Below, one piece after another: positions 1 to 10,646 of a stretch of 64,000 nt of DNA. How positions within the stretch are numbered: the stretch's first letter is position 1; each line of letters opens with the position of its first letter. The notes below the pieces were generated by a model. It searched no databases. It worked only from the letters and a program-made list of their open reading frames with translations, and was not told where the DNA came from. The stretch comes from Tomocerus qinae (lineage: Eukaryota > Arthropoda > Collembola > Entomobryomorpha > Tomoceridae). The stretch lies in the NCBI GenBank assembly GCA_020055645.1, contig CM034549.1, forward strand, positions 27,301,930 to 27,365,929. Reading direction: 5' to 3'. Both the position numbers and the translations under genes were made by a program.

Positions 1-1111
1 ATTTTAGAGACGTATTTCTGTATTAAAGTCCGCTGAGTATGTATGTGAACCTGAGAATCTGTGAAATAATGACGTCATTTTATTTTCAAGGATAACTCAA
101 ACCTGATTTTTCGCTTTTGGGGCATCGTGTTTACATGGCAATGGGATCACCCATCTCTATATAGTATTCTACCGTCCTGCCTATTACCTATATTATGTAC
201 ATAGCTATGAGCACGAGATCGAGAGCACGTATAGTCTGAGTGATTGTATGTGCAAGATAATGAGATGGAGTGATGCATCTCTATACTTGTGATAATGGTT
301 TTATGGTGTGGATTAGCGAAGTCGACAATAGGTATACATTTAACACTTATATCCCATTATATATACTTAATTACTAACCTGGCAGATAGCCCACTTGTTT
401 TACAAATTGCTGCTTTGATTGACCTAGAGTTTGATTAAAGAATGCTAATTATAATTTTGAGTATCGAAATGTTATGTTACACGTATCAGGATGTAGCATT
501 ATATTAAAATATAATTCATGCGTATGTGGTTTGCATCACATCGTCTATTTGTCACGTATTTCCAACTAAAGCACATGACATAGGCATAATGATTTGCATT
601 GCAAATATCTAATTAAGGTTGGTGTGCTAATAAACCAATCTGTCTTAATGATCCTTAATTTTGATGTATAAGGAAGAATATGTCTTTCTTATATCCAGCT
701 TGGTGAACTTCGATAACCTTGGCTAAGCAGTGACCCTCATCTCATCATCTCAGTCTCATCCTCATCCCGTGCTGCAAAGACACATAATGCATTTTAATTG
801 CGGTAGTGTTAATCTTTCTTATCGTTAGGTGCACTAGGAAATTCATACACGCGTTTGTCCTACATTGTTTGAACTTTTAATCTTAATCCGTTCGTTCCTC
901 TAAAGACACATGCCCATTCTAAACCTAAGTACTTATAAAATGTAGCACATGTAAAGATTTTCAATTTTGAATGCTACCTATTTAATTATTTATCTACAAC
1001 TTTATAGTGTAATACATGCATTGTTTTAAGCATCTTTAGGATGGTATATTTTATGTGTTTATTAGGTTAAGTATGCAATTATAAAACTAAACGTGGTCAT
1101 AATTTCTGTAG
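1..1111. other. Intron upstream of the first visible Pgd exon
   Basis: No coding stretch recognised on either strand. The first visible Pgd exon begins in mid-protein at 1112, after an acceptor reading ttctgtag, so this stretch is best read as the tail of a Pgd intron. I looked for the missing amino-terminal NADP-binding exons and did not find them here. Confidence 0.6.
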
Positions 1112-2729
1112 CCGGAAAACCAGTAGATGATTTCGTTGATCAATTGGTACCTCATTTGGAGAAAGGAGACATAATTATTGACGGTGGAAACTCAGAATAT
1201 CAAGACACTGCACGTAGAACAAAAGCTCTTCAAGAAAAAGGTCTTCTTTTTGTCGGGTCCGGAGTATCTGGAGGGGAAGAAGGTGCACGCTATGGACCAT
1301 CTCTTATGCCCGGTGGTAATCCGGAAGCCTGGCCACATATTAAAGGAATCTTCCAGGTTGCTACCAGAAAATGATATGACAATCCATTAATTTCTTGTGC
1401 TATTTATAATGTAGATTTTGTGCTAAAGAAAATGTTTATTGTTTTTATAGTCCATTGCTGCAAAAGTTGGGACCGAGCCGTGCTGTGATTGGGTTGGCGA
1501 GTCTGGATCCGGCCACTTTGTCAAAATGGTTCACAACGGCATTGAATACGGAGATATGCAGTTGATCTGCGAGGCTTATCATCTCATGAAGGACGCTGTA
1601 GGATTGGATAACGATAAAATGAGTGAGGTATTTGCTTCTCACAGTTCTGTTATCTATTAAGTGCATATCCTATGTCATTTTTATGACATTTTGACATTTA
1701 TACTTTATTATCTCTTATAAAAGGTATTTACGGAATGGAACAAGGGAGAATTAGACTCGTTTCTTATTGAAATTACCAGCAACATTCTCAAATACAAAGA
1801 TGCTGATGGTATGTGGAATTGTTTTCCTATAATATACATATTTATGTAAAAATAAAATTTATGTAAAGATGCAGTAATGAGAAGAACAACTTTACCGTTT
1901 GATTATGAAATAGGAGTTCATTTGGTTGAGAAAATAAGAGATTCTGCCGGACAGAAAGGCACTGGAAAATGGACCGCAATCTCTGCTCTCGATTATGGCA
2001 TTCCTGTAACTCTGATTGGAGAGTCTGTTTTTGCTCGTTGTTTGTCATCTTTAAAAGAAGAAAGAGTAGAAGCTAGCGAATTACTTCCAGGTCCAGAAAG
2101 TTCTACTTACGAAGGCGATAAGACAGAATTCATTGGGCATATCCAGAAAGTAAATACAATGAATATGAATTCTAATGATAAAAATGTCATAGCTTTTTTC
2201 AGTACTAATGTGAATTTCTTTGTTATAATTTTGTTCGTATTTTCATTTTCAGGCTTTGTATGCATCGAAAATTGTTTCCTATGCTCAAGGCTTTATGCTG
2301 TTAAGAGAAGCAGCTAAACTTTATGGATGGAACTTGAACTACGGAGGAATTGCTTTGATGTGGAGAGGCGGATGCATTATTCGTAGTGCATTTTTAGGAA
2401 ATATCAAAGCTGCCTTTGACAAAAACCCACAATTAACTAATTTGCTCCTTGACGATTTTTTCAAGAATGCAATGAAGGATTGTCAAAAATCTTGGCGTAA
2501 AGTATTATCTGCAAGCGTCGAGCTTGGAATCCCAACTCCTTGTTTCAGCACAGCTTTAGCATTCTATGATGGTTTCCGTTCCGCTCGTCTCCCCGCCAAT
2601 CTCATTCAGGCTCAAAGAGACTATTTTGGAGCTCACACGTATGAGCTTTTGGAAAATCCTGGAAAATATATTCATACCAACTGGACTGGAACTGGTGGAA
2701 ATGTTTCCTCGACCACTTATCAAGTTTGA
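1112..2729 (+). CDS. Pgd: 6-phosphogluconate dehydrogenase, decarboxylating (3' exons, partial)
   Basis: Cytosolic pentose phosphate enzyme that oxidatively decarboxylates 6-phosphogluconate to ribulose 5-phosphate and makes NADPH. Five exons: 1112-1356, 1451-1627, 1724-1808, 1914-2149 and 2253-2729. All have GT-AG borders and phases match, giving 406 residues up to TGA. Roughly the first 76 residues of a usual 482-residue enzyme (NADP-binding start) lie left of the window. Visible landmarks are the [10 protein letters not shown] strand, the substrate loop [19 protein letters not shown], the catalytic segment [13 protein letters not shown] (Lys, His, Asn and Glu-Tyr that contact substrate), the family signature [13 protein letters not shown], and the carboxy-terminal [11 protein letters not shown] with the substrate-binding Arg and His. 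No frameshift or missing catalytic residue was seen. Codon one of the first exon is completed by a G from the exon outside the window. Identification is secure by family knowledge; exon ends are inferred. Confidence 0.96.
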
Positions 2730-4129
2730 AAAGAAAATGATTTCTCTTTGCAACGACAAGTGTCACAAACGAACCATCTTTACAGAAAATATTTATCTAC
2801 CATCTTCAAATACAGAAATTATTACATAAAAATGTAACCACCTAAATTATATTATGTAGGTATTAATTTTTAGATACCTTTTCCGGTTTATTAGTAGCAT
2901 TAGATGGAAACAGTCTTATTTAGTTAAATTGAATATTGTAAATCAGCAGTAATCAGTAAAATTAAAGTCCATCAAGTATTGCGTATTGCCAAGGAATAGA
3001 AGTATTTTTGGTATGGGAGTATATTTGGCAATAGTGCATAAGATATTATAATAATATGTAAACACCTATCTAATTCTCATGTTTGCTTTAAAATAAAAAT
3101 ATAAATATTTCGTTCCAATGAACATAACGTTAATGATGTTTAGAACTTCATAAGCATCCAATAGCATTATTTATAAGAGCAAATCATAATAAACACACAC
3201 ATTAAATAACGACGTATATGAATATATCTAAAGTAATATGTCTAAAAGTATGCAATTACAATTTTTACTCTTGAAAGTATAATGCTTTCTTTTTCTGTTT
3301 TTCTACATCCATCAACAATTATAGAAAAATTATCTCCAGTATTTTTGTGAAAGTTTAGAATAATTATGAGGACGAAAGAACAATACATTCAATTTTACGT
3401 GTGCAGTTTGGATGTGAAGAGTGAAACGTCCATTTCATCGTGACAACTGTAATCTTTGTCAGACATAACCAGAATGAGACCCGGTAATGCCTGCCTGTTA
3501 TACCTTTTCATACCGAACAAGTTTTTAAAATATTTCGATTCTAATATTTTCATAAGCATAATGTGTTTTGTGTGTGTAACATTATTGTTCTGTATAATTA
3601 GACAAAGCATACAATATAGCATAATAATTCAGTAAGTTCGGCAGAGACCTTTCCCTGGATACTTTCACCAAAGATACGACTTTCATCACTGTAATTCTAC
3701 ATGATAGCGATGACATCATAATGAATTCCATAACGATCATGTTGACCCGTGCCATGGCCCACGGTCCACCCACACACACGCTTTGCCAGTCCAGTAAAAG
3801 AACTAGATCACAATACAATCTCAACTGGGTGATGGATGAGACGGATGAGACTTATTACTTGACACTAGAAAGTAAACCAAATACTTGCGACAGGGCGCTA
3901 AATAATGAAATTCAAATCCAGGTTGACTGATGTGATGCAGTAGTGTTGTTTAGGTTTAGGTGTTTGTAGTTGTACTTTGTACTTTGATCTATTTGAACTT
4001 TGTATGTTTAAGTGATATACTTTTACTTTTGTACATTACAATCTATTAAATTCAAAAAGAACTAAATTGTGGACTTTTAAAACATTTTGTTACGTGAAAA
4101 AAAGTTTAGGTGACACAGAACTCCGAACA
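2730..4129. other. Pgd 3' UTR, intergenic spacer and acyl-CoA dehydrogenase promoter region
   Basis: The first 370 bases are probably Pgd 3' UTR. The rest separates two same-strand genes and should hold the promoter of the acyl-CoA dehydrogenase. A somewhat GC-richer patch near 3740-3800 has a short open frame (3721-3930) with no family resemblance. No TATA box is convincing. Confidence 0.5.
3092..3097 (+). terminator. Candidate poly(A) signal of Pgd
   Basis: An AATAAA hexamer about 360 bases after the Pgd stop codon, in AT-rich sequence. It is the first exact hexamer I noticed in the expected place; other variants nearby could serve. Confidence 0.4.
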
Positions 4130-6723
4130 ATGTCAAACATAGCTAAAACATTGCGTAAGTATTGCTTTAGTTTCAAAAACATTTTAATAAGAACCACTGC
4201 ACTATTTAGCTTAAATGACAAAAGAGAAAACCCATTTTGTGGCTTTCGTTTGATGTACCACCAACCACCCGAGTACCACGTACCACATTTTTAGCTTTAG
4301 TGGAATTTAATGGAAATATGTTTTATTGGTAGGTACCTTATCCCATTATGGACTCAACGTCAACCTTTGGAGACAGTCTTCCAGGTCAGTATCGCTTGTC
4401 GCAGATTTGCCAGAAAGTCATGACATGTTGCGTAAAACTTGCAGAGATTTTGCAGAAGGAGAACTAAAGCCAAACGCTGCAAAATTTGATCGGGAACATT
4501 TATATCCTAAAGAACAGGTATATTTGATTTTTCAATATGTTTCCAATATTAGCAAATTCAGAATATGCGAATATAGCTGTAATAAAATATTTGAAATAAT
4601 TTTACAGGTACGACAGATGGGAGAATTAGGTTTGATGGCTATCGCTGTAAAAGAAGAATATGGTGGAACAGGGTTAGATTACTTGGCTTACGCTATTGCG
4701 ATGGAAGAAATATCTCGGTTAGAAAAATTGTATACATTTAAAGTATAATATACACAATATAATACTTATTCTTGAAGTATCGCTAAGAAAGTATTTTGTT
4801 AGCTTTACCCAGAATTCATTGTCATCTTTCTCTTCACCAAATTCCCAATTTTCTAACTGATGGAAAACTTTCACTAACCTTTCACCGGTGCTTTCACCAT
4901 TTCTCCTTAGTTAAGTGAAAGCACCGTGACAATTGAGATTTTCATAGACTCCGAGTATATTATTATTACTACAAGAAAGTTAAAATGTCACCATTGGCAC
5001 TTTTTAAAACATTTTATGCAACGAGTTCCATTTTGAAAAATAATTAAATGGGTTAATAATATTGTTATAATAATTTTGTACAATTATAGGGGCTGTGCTT
5101 CAGCTGGTGTGATTATGAGTGTTAACAATTCTCTATATTTGGGACCTTTAAAGCAATTTGGTAGTGAAAAGCAAAAAGAAACTTTTATAAAAAATTTCAC
5201 CACTGGACAACGTGTGGGGTGCTTTGCATTAAGTGAACCAGGTATAGTAGTAGATTGTTTAATATAAAAATTATCTTGCATCAAGTATAATCTGTTCATA
5301 GGCATAAATTATCTTGTATATTTTTGCTAAGGTAATGGAAGTGATGCGGGAGCAGCTTCTACTACCGCTAAAGATAATGGGTCTTCCTATTTGTTAAATG
5401 GAACAAAGGTGAACAGTGGACCTATACTTAAGTATGCTTGCTAGGTTGTAAAAATAGTGTGCAGTTTTTACTAAATGATGATATTATGTGAATTAGGCTT
5501 GGATTACAAACGGATACGAAGCAGAGGCTACTGTAGTATTTGCAACGACAGACAAAGGAATGAAACATAAAGGAATTAGTGCGTTCATTTTACCGAAGCC
5601 AATCAAAGGTATGGTTCTTCATGAGAGTAATTAATCTATTACTTACATAATTGAGGGGTAAAGTACTAAATTATTCTGTCTTTATATTCAGGTTTATCCT
5701 TAGGAAAAAAGGAAGACAAACTAGGAATTAGAGGTTCTTCCACCTGTTCTTTAATATTTGAAGACTGTGAAATTCCCAAAGATAGTATATTAGGGTCTCC
5801 TGGAATGGGGTTTAAAATTGCGATGATGACTTTAGGCAAGTTGTTTAATTTAAGCCATTGGTTTTGGAAAAACTGAAATGCATCAGTGCTATGAATGTAA
5901 ATTTATTTATCTACTTGAATTAGATGAAGGTCGAATTGGCATTGCTTCTCAGGCCTTGGGAATCGCCCAAGCTTCTCTTGATTGTGCTGTAGGTATTTGA
6001 ATTTTCTTTTATTTTAACGTACGAATTCCACTGAAAAACGAAATACTTATTATCTGTTATTGTGGATATTCTGCAGATGGATTATGCGGCGAAGCGAACC
6101 GCATTCGGATCGTCTATACTAAAGCTACAGTCCATACAAAATAAAATTGCAGATATGTCCATGCAACTAGAGTCTGCACGATTACTAACTTGGAGAGCTG
6201 CAGTATTAAAGGACGCAAAGAAACCATTCACCAAGGTAGTCTAATTATTTATTTAAAAATCAGTAGCATGAAACATGTATTTTGTTTTAACTCACGGTTC
6301 AAATGTAAGTACTACTTAACTATATGCTTTCAGTGTAGTCATTGCAGTATAATACTAAGTGCTCATTTTGTATAATGTGAAATAGGAAGCTGCAATGGCC
6401 AAATTAGCTGCTTCTGAGGCTGCAACCTTTGTGTCACACCAATGTATACAAATCCTTGGTGGAATGGGTAAGTTCTATATATTAACTTATTTGCCCTGTA
6501 GTTCATCATCGATAGTATTGTGCTATGTATGTAAGCTCAGTAATGTCATATACATAATTGAAACACTATTTTAACTAATCTGTAAGGTTATGTATCGGAT
6601 ATGCCTGCGGAAAGGCACTACAGGGATGCCAGGATTACGGAGATTTACGAAGGAACCTCTGAAGTCCAACGTTTAGTCATTGCTGGTAATATAATAAAGG
6701 AATACGCTGCCCTTCAATCCTGA
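4130..6723 (+). CDS. Short-chain specific acyl-CoA dehydrogenase, mitochondrial
   Basis: FAD enzyme that performs the first, alpha-beta dehydrogenating step of beta-oxidation on short acyl-CoAs (butyryl-CoA type) and passes electrons to ETF. Eleven exons: 4130-4154, 4333-4517, 4608-4717, 5090-5241, 5332-5408, 5497-5608, 5692-5835, 5924-5988, 6077-6235, 6386-6467 and 6587-6723. The frame is continuous, giving 415 residues against 412 in human ACADS. The start MSNIAKTL is followed by an Arg-rich, acid-poor stretch to about residue 27, as expected of a mitochondrial presequence. Landmarks are [16 protein letters not shown] (FAD/substrate signature), [21 protein letters not shown], and YEGTSE, whose Glu392 is the catalytic base. 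Within the family it is closer to the short-chain branch than to medium, long or branched-chain branches ([19 protein letters not shown] motif). Intron 7 uses a GC donor. The same-strand Pgd gene lies 1.4 kb upstream. Confidence 0.95.
4886..4926. repeat. Perfect 12-bp inverted repeat in acyl-CoA dehydrogenase intron 3
   Basis: CGGTGCTTTCAC (4886-4897) and its exact reverse complement GTGAAAGCACCG (4915-4926) flank a 17-base loop. It lies inside the 372-base third intron, so in the pre-mRNA it could fold as a hairpin. It has no T-run and no flanking target-site duplication that I can see. Confidence 0.75.
5836..5923 (+). other. GC-AG intron in the acyl-CoA dehydrogenase gene
   Basis: The exon ends ...ACT TTA G and the intron starts gcaagt. 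The next exon starts AT GAA GGT, rebuilding the conserved T-L-D-x-G-R-I-G segment. No GT donor nearby keeps the frame and the conserved residues. The donor otherwise matches U1 consensus (AG|GCAAGT), as known for the minor GC-AG class. Confidence 0.85.
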
Positions 6724-8871
6724 ATTTGAAGAGACGCGACAAAATCTTGACATATTCATCAAACTATTTTTTGTGTAAAGCGAATCGGAAATAAATAATG
6801 TATAATACAATGAACAAAGGTAAATATTTTTGTTTTCAAGATCACTGTTTTGTAGTGTCGTAAATCTAAAAGCGAAGCCACGCCACTTATCTTGGAATCT
6901 TTACAATCTTTAGTAGTTCAAGCTCAAAGCTTTAATATGTCAATGGTTAAGCTTGCCCAAAGTTTTGTATTTGTAATTTTAAACCGTATATTATCGTGTA
7001 GTTTGTATTATCATATCAAAACTTTGTCAAGCGTTTTCAGCGAAAAAATGACTAATTGCCACAATATTATAATTTGTTAATACAGAAGAATGTTGTCATA
7101 TTTGATTGTCATTGTTCAGTTTCGATTGCTTGCCCGTGATTGGTCGGCATTTTGTGCTAGTCACAAATAAATAATTTTAGGTGGTCAGAAGCTTGGTCGC
7201 CAGTCGGAAACGTTATCAGTACTGTATGTCTCTGCAGTAAACATTATCTAACTATGAAGCTGTTAAGTGCGCCTTCCAGCTATGAAAACCGAGTCTAAGC
7301 CCAACACGGGCTATGGCTAAAGTAGGTTGCCCCTAGCTCTTAGATTCAAACAAACCGTCATGTAGTATGTGGAAGAAGCGAGTATAGCCTTAGTAGTTAT
7401 TCTACAAAGTTGATTCGATCTATATGATTACTACATACTTGTTCTCGTATTTAAGTAAGGATTCTCGTGTATGTACTGTAAAAGTACTGCAGTGTGTAAA
7501 AAAGCAGCATATAATTTCATTATATTACAGAATGTATGTTGTTTGCAGCAATGATTTCTTGCATTTACTACTCTGTAGTATTGAACGTAGTAATCTCTCG
7601 TATGTAGAGTTGTAGAGGATATTATGAGTCTACGAAACGAAAAGGCAAAGTCTTATAATCTCGAATCTTGCCACAGCAAAGTTGTAGTCACTAGCTGAAA
7701 CTAAATTGCATGTGTTATGTGTACATGCATATGTATGTATATTTATATGTATACACACAAGAACTACCTACTGAAACCTACTCTCTGTTTAACCTTTTAT
7801 TTTCAATTGAAACTAGACTCACTCACACACATACCACGGTCTATAAGATGTTGATAATATTATGCTCACATTGCATGTGCAGTGCAGATAGATATAAAAG
7901 AATAGGTATGCGAAGCTATAAAAGTGTATAGGTACTTATTTTGGTAGGACACAACATTTCCAAACTATGCGTATATCTTTATGCTCTTGTAAGTAAACGT
8001 ACCATACATTTTGAATAGAAAATGAGCTTTGGTATTTGCTTACTCTCTAATTGTGAAGGAAGACTACTACTCTATCTGTACTGTACATGCTCTAAGGTAC
8101 AGGCACAATTGTGGTCTGTCTGTTTATCGTCTTTCTAATCTCGTGTCTCGTCTTTACTTCGGTATATACTTATTGACTATAGTCATTTTAGTCATGTCTC
8201 TTTATACGTTTGTACACAAAATTGGAGCATCTGTGTAAGTGCAAGTGACGGAAGTTCTGCAGTACAAACTACAAACAGTTCCAGTGTAAAAGTTAGCGAG
8301 GAAAAACAGCAGAATTTTTTTGTCGAAAATCATTCATTCATTTGATAGCCGGGGTTGAAAAAGAACTCCACTCCAAACATTCGCAATTTATTCCCCTACC
8401 AAAATTTTAAGATTTCTTCCGTTTGTGCAATCGTCGGTTCTTTAAATTACAACATAATATAAATAATAACTTGCTTAAATTGTCATTCCAAAAGAAATAT
8501 AATTGTCACAATTGACATGAAGGGAACAAGACGTTTGCGGAGTAGTGATCGGTGATTGTTAAAGATAAAAAATCAGTAACAAAAAATACGGTTATATAAT
8601 TCGGGTTTTCTCTAATATTCTGTTATTCTGTCTTTTTCTGAATATTTACGTAGAGAAATTATTAATATACTATTATGTACGTAACTTAACGGAAGTGTTT
8701 GTTTACTTATTAGTGTGAATAAGTAGAGCAACCAGAGCACAAAAAATATTTAGGTCATACAGATTATAGTTAGGTTTTGCAAGATTGATTTTTTTCTTCT
8801 TCATTGCCACATTGCACTGCACTAGTTGTAGAACAGAAGTTATTTGGAAATTTCTATCGAAAATTTTGGAA
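6724..8871. other. Intergenic stretch
   Basis: After the short 3' UTR there are only small unrelated open frames in AT-rich sequence, with no recognised domain, tRNA or repeat family. The last few hundred bases (from about 8600) should include the promoter and 5' UTR of the small gene starting at 8872. Confidence 0.5.
6790..6795 (+). terminator. Candidate poly(A) signal of the acyl-CoA dehydrogenase
   Basis: AATAAA sits 67 bases after the stop codon, which would give a short 3' UTR. Confidence 0.5.
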
Positions 8872-9254
8872 ATGTCTGCTCCTGTTTCGCCTAATAAAAC
8901 ACCCTTGCCTGGAAACACTCAACCAAATCAGAATCGTCTTGTAAACCAAAATCCAAAACTAGGTCACCTTCATTTCGGAGGATTTAGCTTTGAATCAGAG
9001 TCACTGCCGGATTTCAGTGAATTCGAAGAAAGTAGCAGCGTAGAAGAGAAAAATAAGCCCAGGTACGTAATAAACATATTTTAGCATTTGGTATGCTAAT
9101 AATTTCATTCATATAAACACTTGTGTAATTAAACACAGCTATAAATTTAAACAATGCATAAATTATGTTAGTACCTGTAATAAACATCAACCCATTTACT
9201 AATAACATCCTTTTAATTTTTGTTTGCAGTTTGATGGCATGTTGCCGTGTGTGA
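8872..9254 (+). CDS. Unrecognised 71-residue acidic protein ending in ACCRV
   Basis: Two exons, 8872-9062 and 9230-9254, joined at a clean GTACGT donor and TTTGCAG acceptor (AG|T makes Ser64). I chose the ATG at 8872 because it starts the protein-like stretch MSAPVSPNKTPLPGN and has a fair context (GAAATGT). The open frame runs further upstream, but the sequence there looks like untranslated leader. Residues 1-30 are Pro/Asn/Gln rich, residues 30-42 read GHLHFGGFSFESE, residues 43-60 are acidic and Ser rich (a likely casein-kinase-2 target), and the tail is SLMACCRV. There is no signal peptide or membrane segment. I do not recognise the family. It may be a small regulatory or scaffold-binding protein, but this is a guess. 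The final CCRV could be a lipidation or PDZ-type end, though Arg at that place is unfavourable for prenylation. Coding status is inferred from composition and splice signals. Confidence 0.6.
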
Positions 9255-10646
9255 TTAACCGACTCATTCCATTTTATAATTCGTGATATAAGTAGGACTT
9301 TAAGTGCATTGAGCCTTTCGATGTAAGTTGTGACAAAGTTTCCCTACATCCAGCCATTCTATAAGACAGACTAACGAAGATACTAAAATGATTACCTCCG
9401 TTTAAATAATTTATCTACTGTTTGTACTTGAATTTCTAACGTAGCCCTTTAGTGGTTAGTCTAGAAAATAATTCTAACTTCCCATCCTCTACCTCTACTC
9501 ACAAAAATTACATAAATCCCAAGTTCTACTTGACCCCTGAATTTATATTGTGAACATCCAGATCTGTTTGTCAACATTGTGCTATATAGGTTAATTAAAT
9601 ATAAATTCTTGTTATTAGTACAGGTACATTATCACGTGTTTGCCCAAAGAAATATTGAAAAAAGGTGGAATATATTTTTTAGTCATTTTGAAATGCACAG
9701 ATAAATATTGTAAATATCATATTGAAAGAGTTGCCTTATGTAGATGTAATGAGTAGCCTGATTTAGCACACAAATAGTATATTACCTCACTACCTCAATA
9801 ATTAAACTGATGCTTTATACAGTTCTCCATGTAGCTTAAAGATTATATTATTATACGCACTTAGAAAGTCAGATATTATATGCTTTACACTTAATACCAA
9901 TTAAATAAATTATTGTATTCAGAATCTTATAATAATTACCAACACATGTACCAATAATTCCCACTTACCCGTTAATAAGTTGAAATACTGCAAAATTTTC
10001 GCAAATCTAAATCTTCAGTGATATAAGCCAACTAAAGAAGAGACTGTAAGCAATACAATTACAAGTAACACGTAATACCCTCCTTCAGTACATTATATTT
10101 ACCAGTAATTACGTATTTAGGACCATTATCTTAGAATCCAATTCCTTTTTGCCACCACCTTATACCATATTTGCTAGAAACTAACGAAAAGTTTTCAGTA
10201 CTCAAAACGAATAAAACAATTTCTGGCTTGGAAAGATAATTTCTCATTAATGCTTCCTACTTATCGTTAATCCGGATAAAAATACTTCACCAAGAGGAGA
10301 ATCAAAAAGTTTTCTCTTGAGATTCCTCGTCTTGTCATAATCCACATCATTCTATCAGCAATATCATTCATATACTCTACTCTACTACTCATCCAAGTCG
10401 ACTAACTCAACCTACCTTCACACAATAGCAATAATTGTACAATATAATCGTCTCGGAAATCATATTCAAAATACTAAAATTGTCCCCTTGTTGAAAATAA
10501 AAATCAACGCGCTGTCTTCACTTGGAATTTGGTCAACTTCTACCCCCCAAAAATTCCTGCTGGAAACTTCGTTGAATCCGATTGACTCTCCCACCACCAC
10601 CTCTTTGCCTGACTTGCTTCACTTCAGGAGACCATCAGAAGGGAGA
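9255..10646. other. 3' UTR of the small gene and promoter side of the TMEM47-like gene
   Basis: AT-rich sequence with no long open frame. The first part is probably 3' UTR. From about 10300 the pyrimidine content rises toward the first exon of the TMEM47-like gene, and the 5' UTR likely lies in 10480-10646. No TATA box is convincing. Confidence 0.45.

Noticed and set aside
1445-1666. Minus-strand open frame across a Pgd exon
   Set aside because: It is the antisense shadow of the 1451-1627 exon.
7250-7330. Possible tRNA or structured RNA (CCCAACACGGGC stem)
   Set aside because: No A-box/B-box pair or cloverleaf could be drawn.
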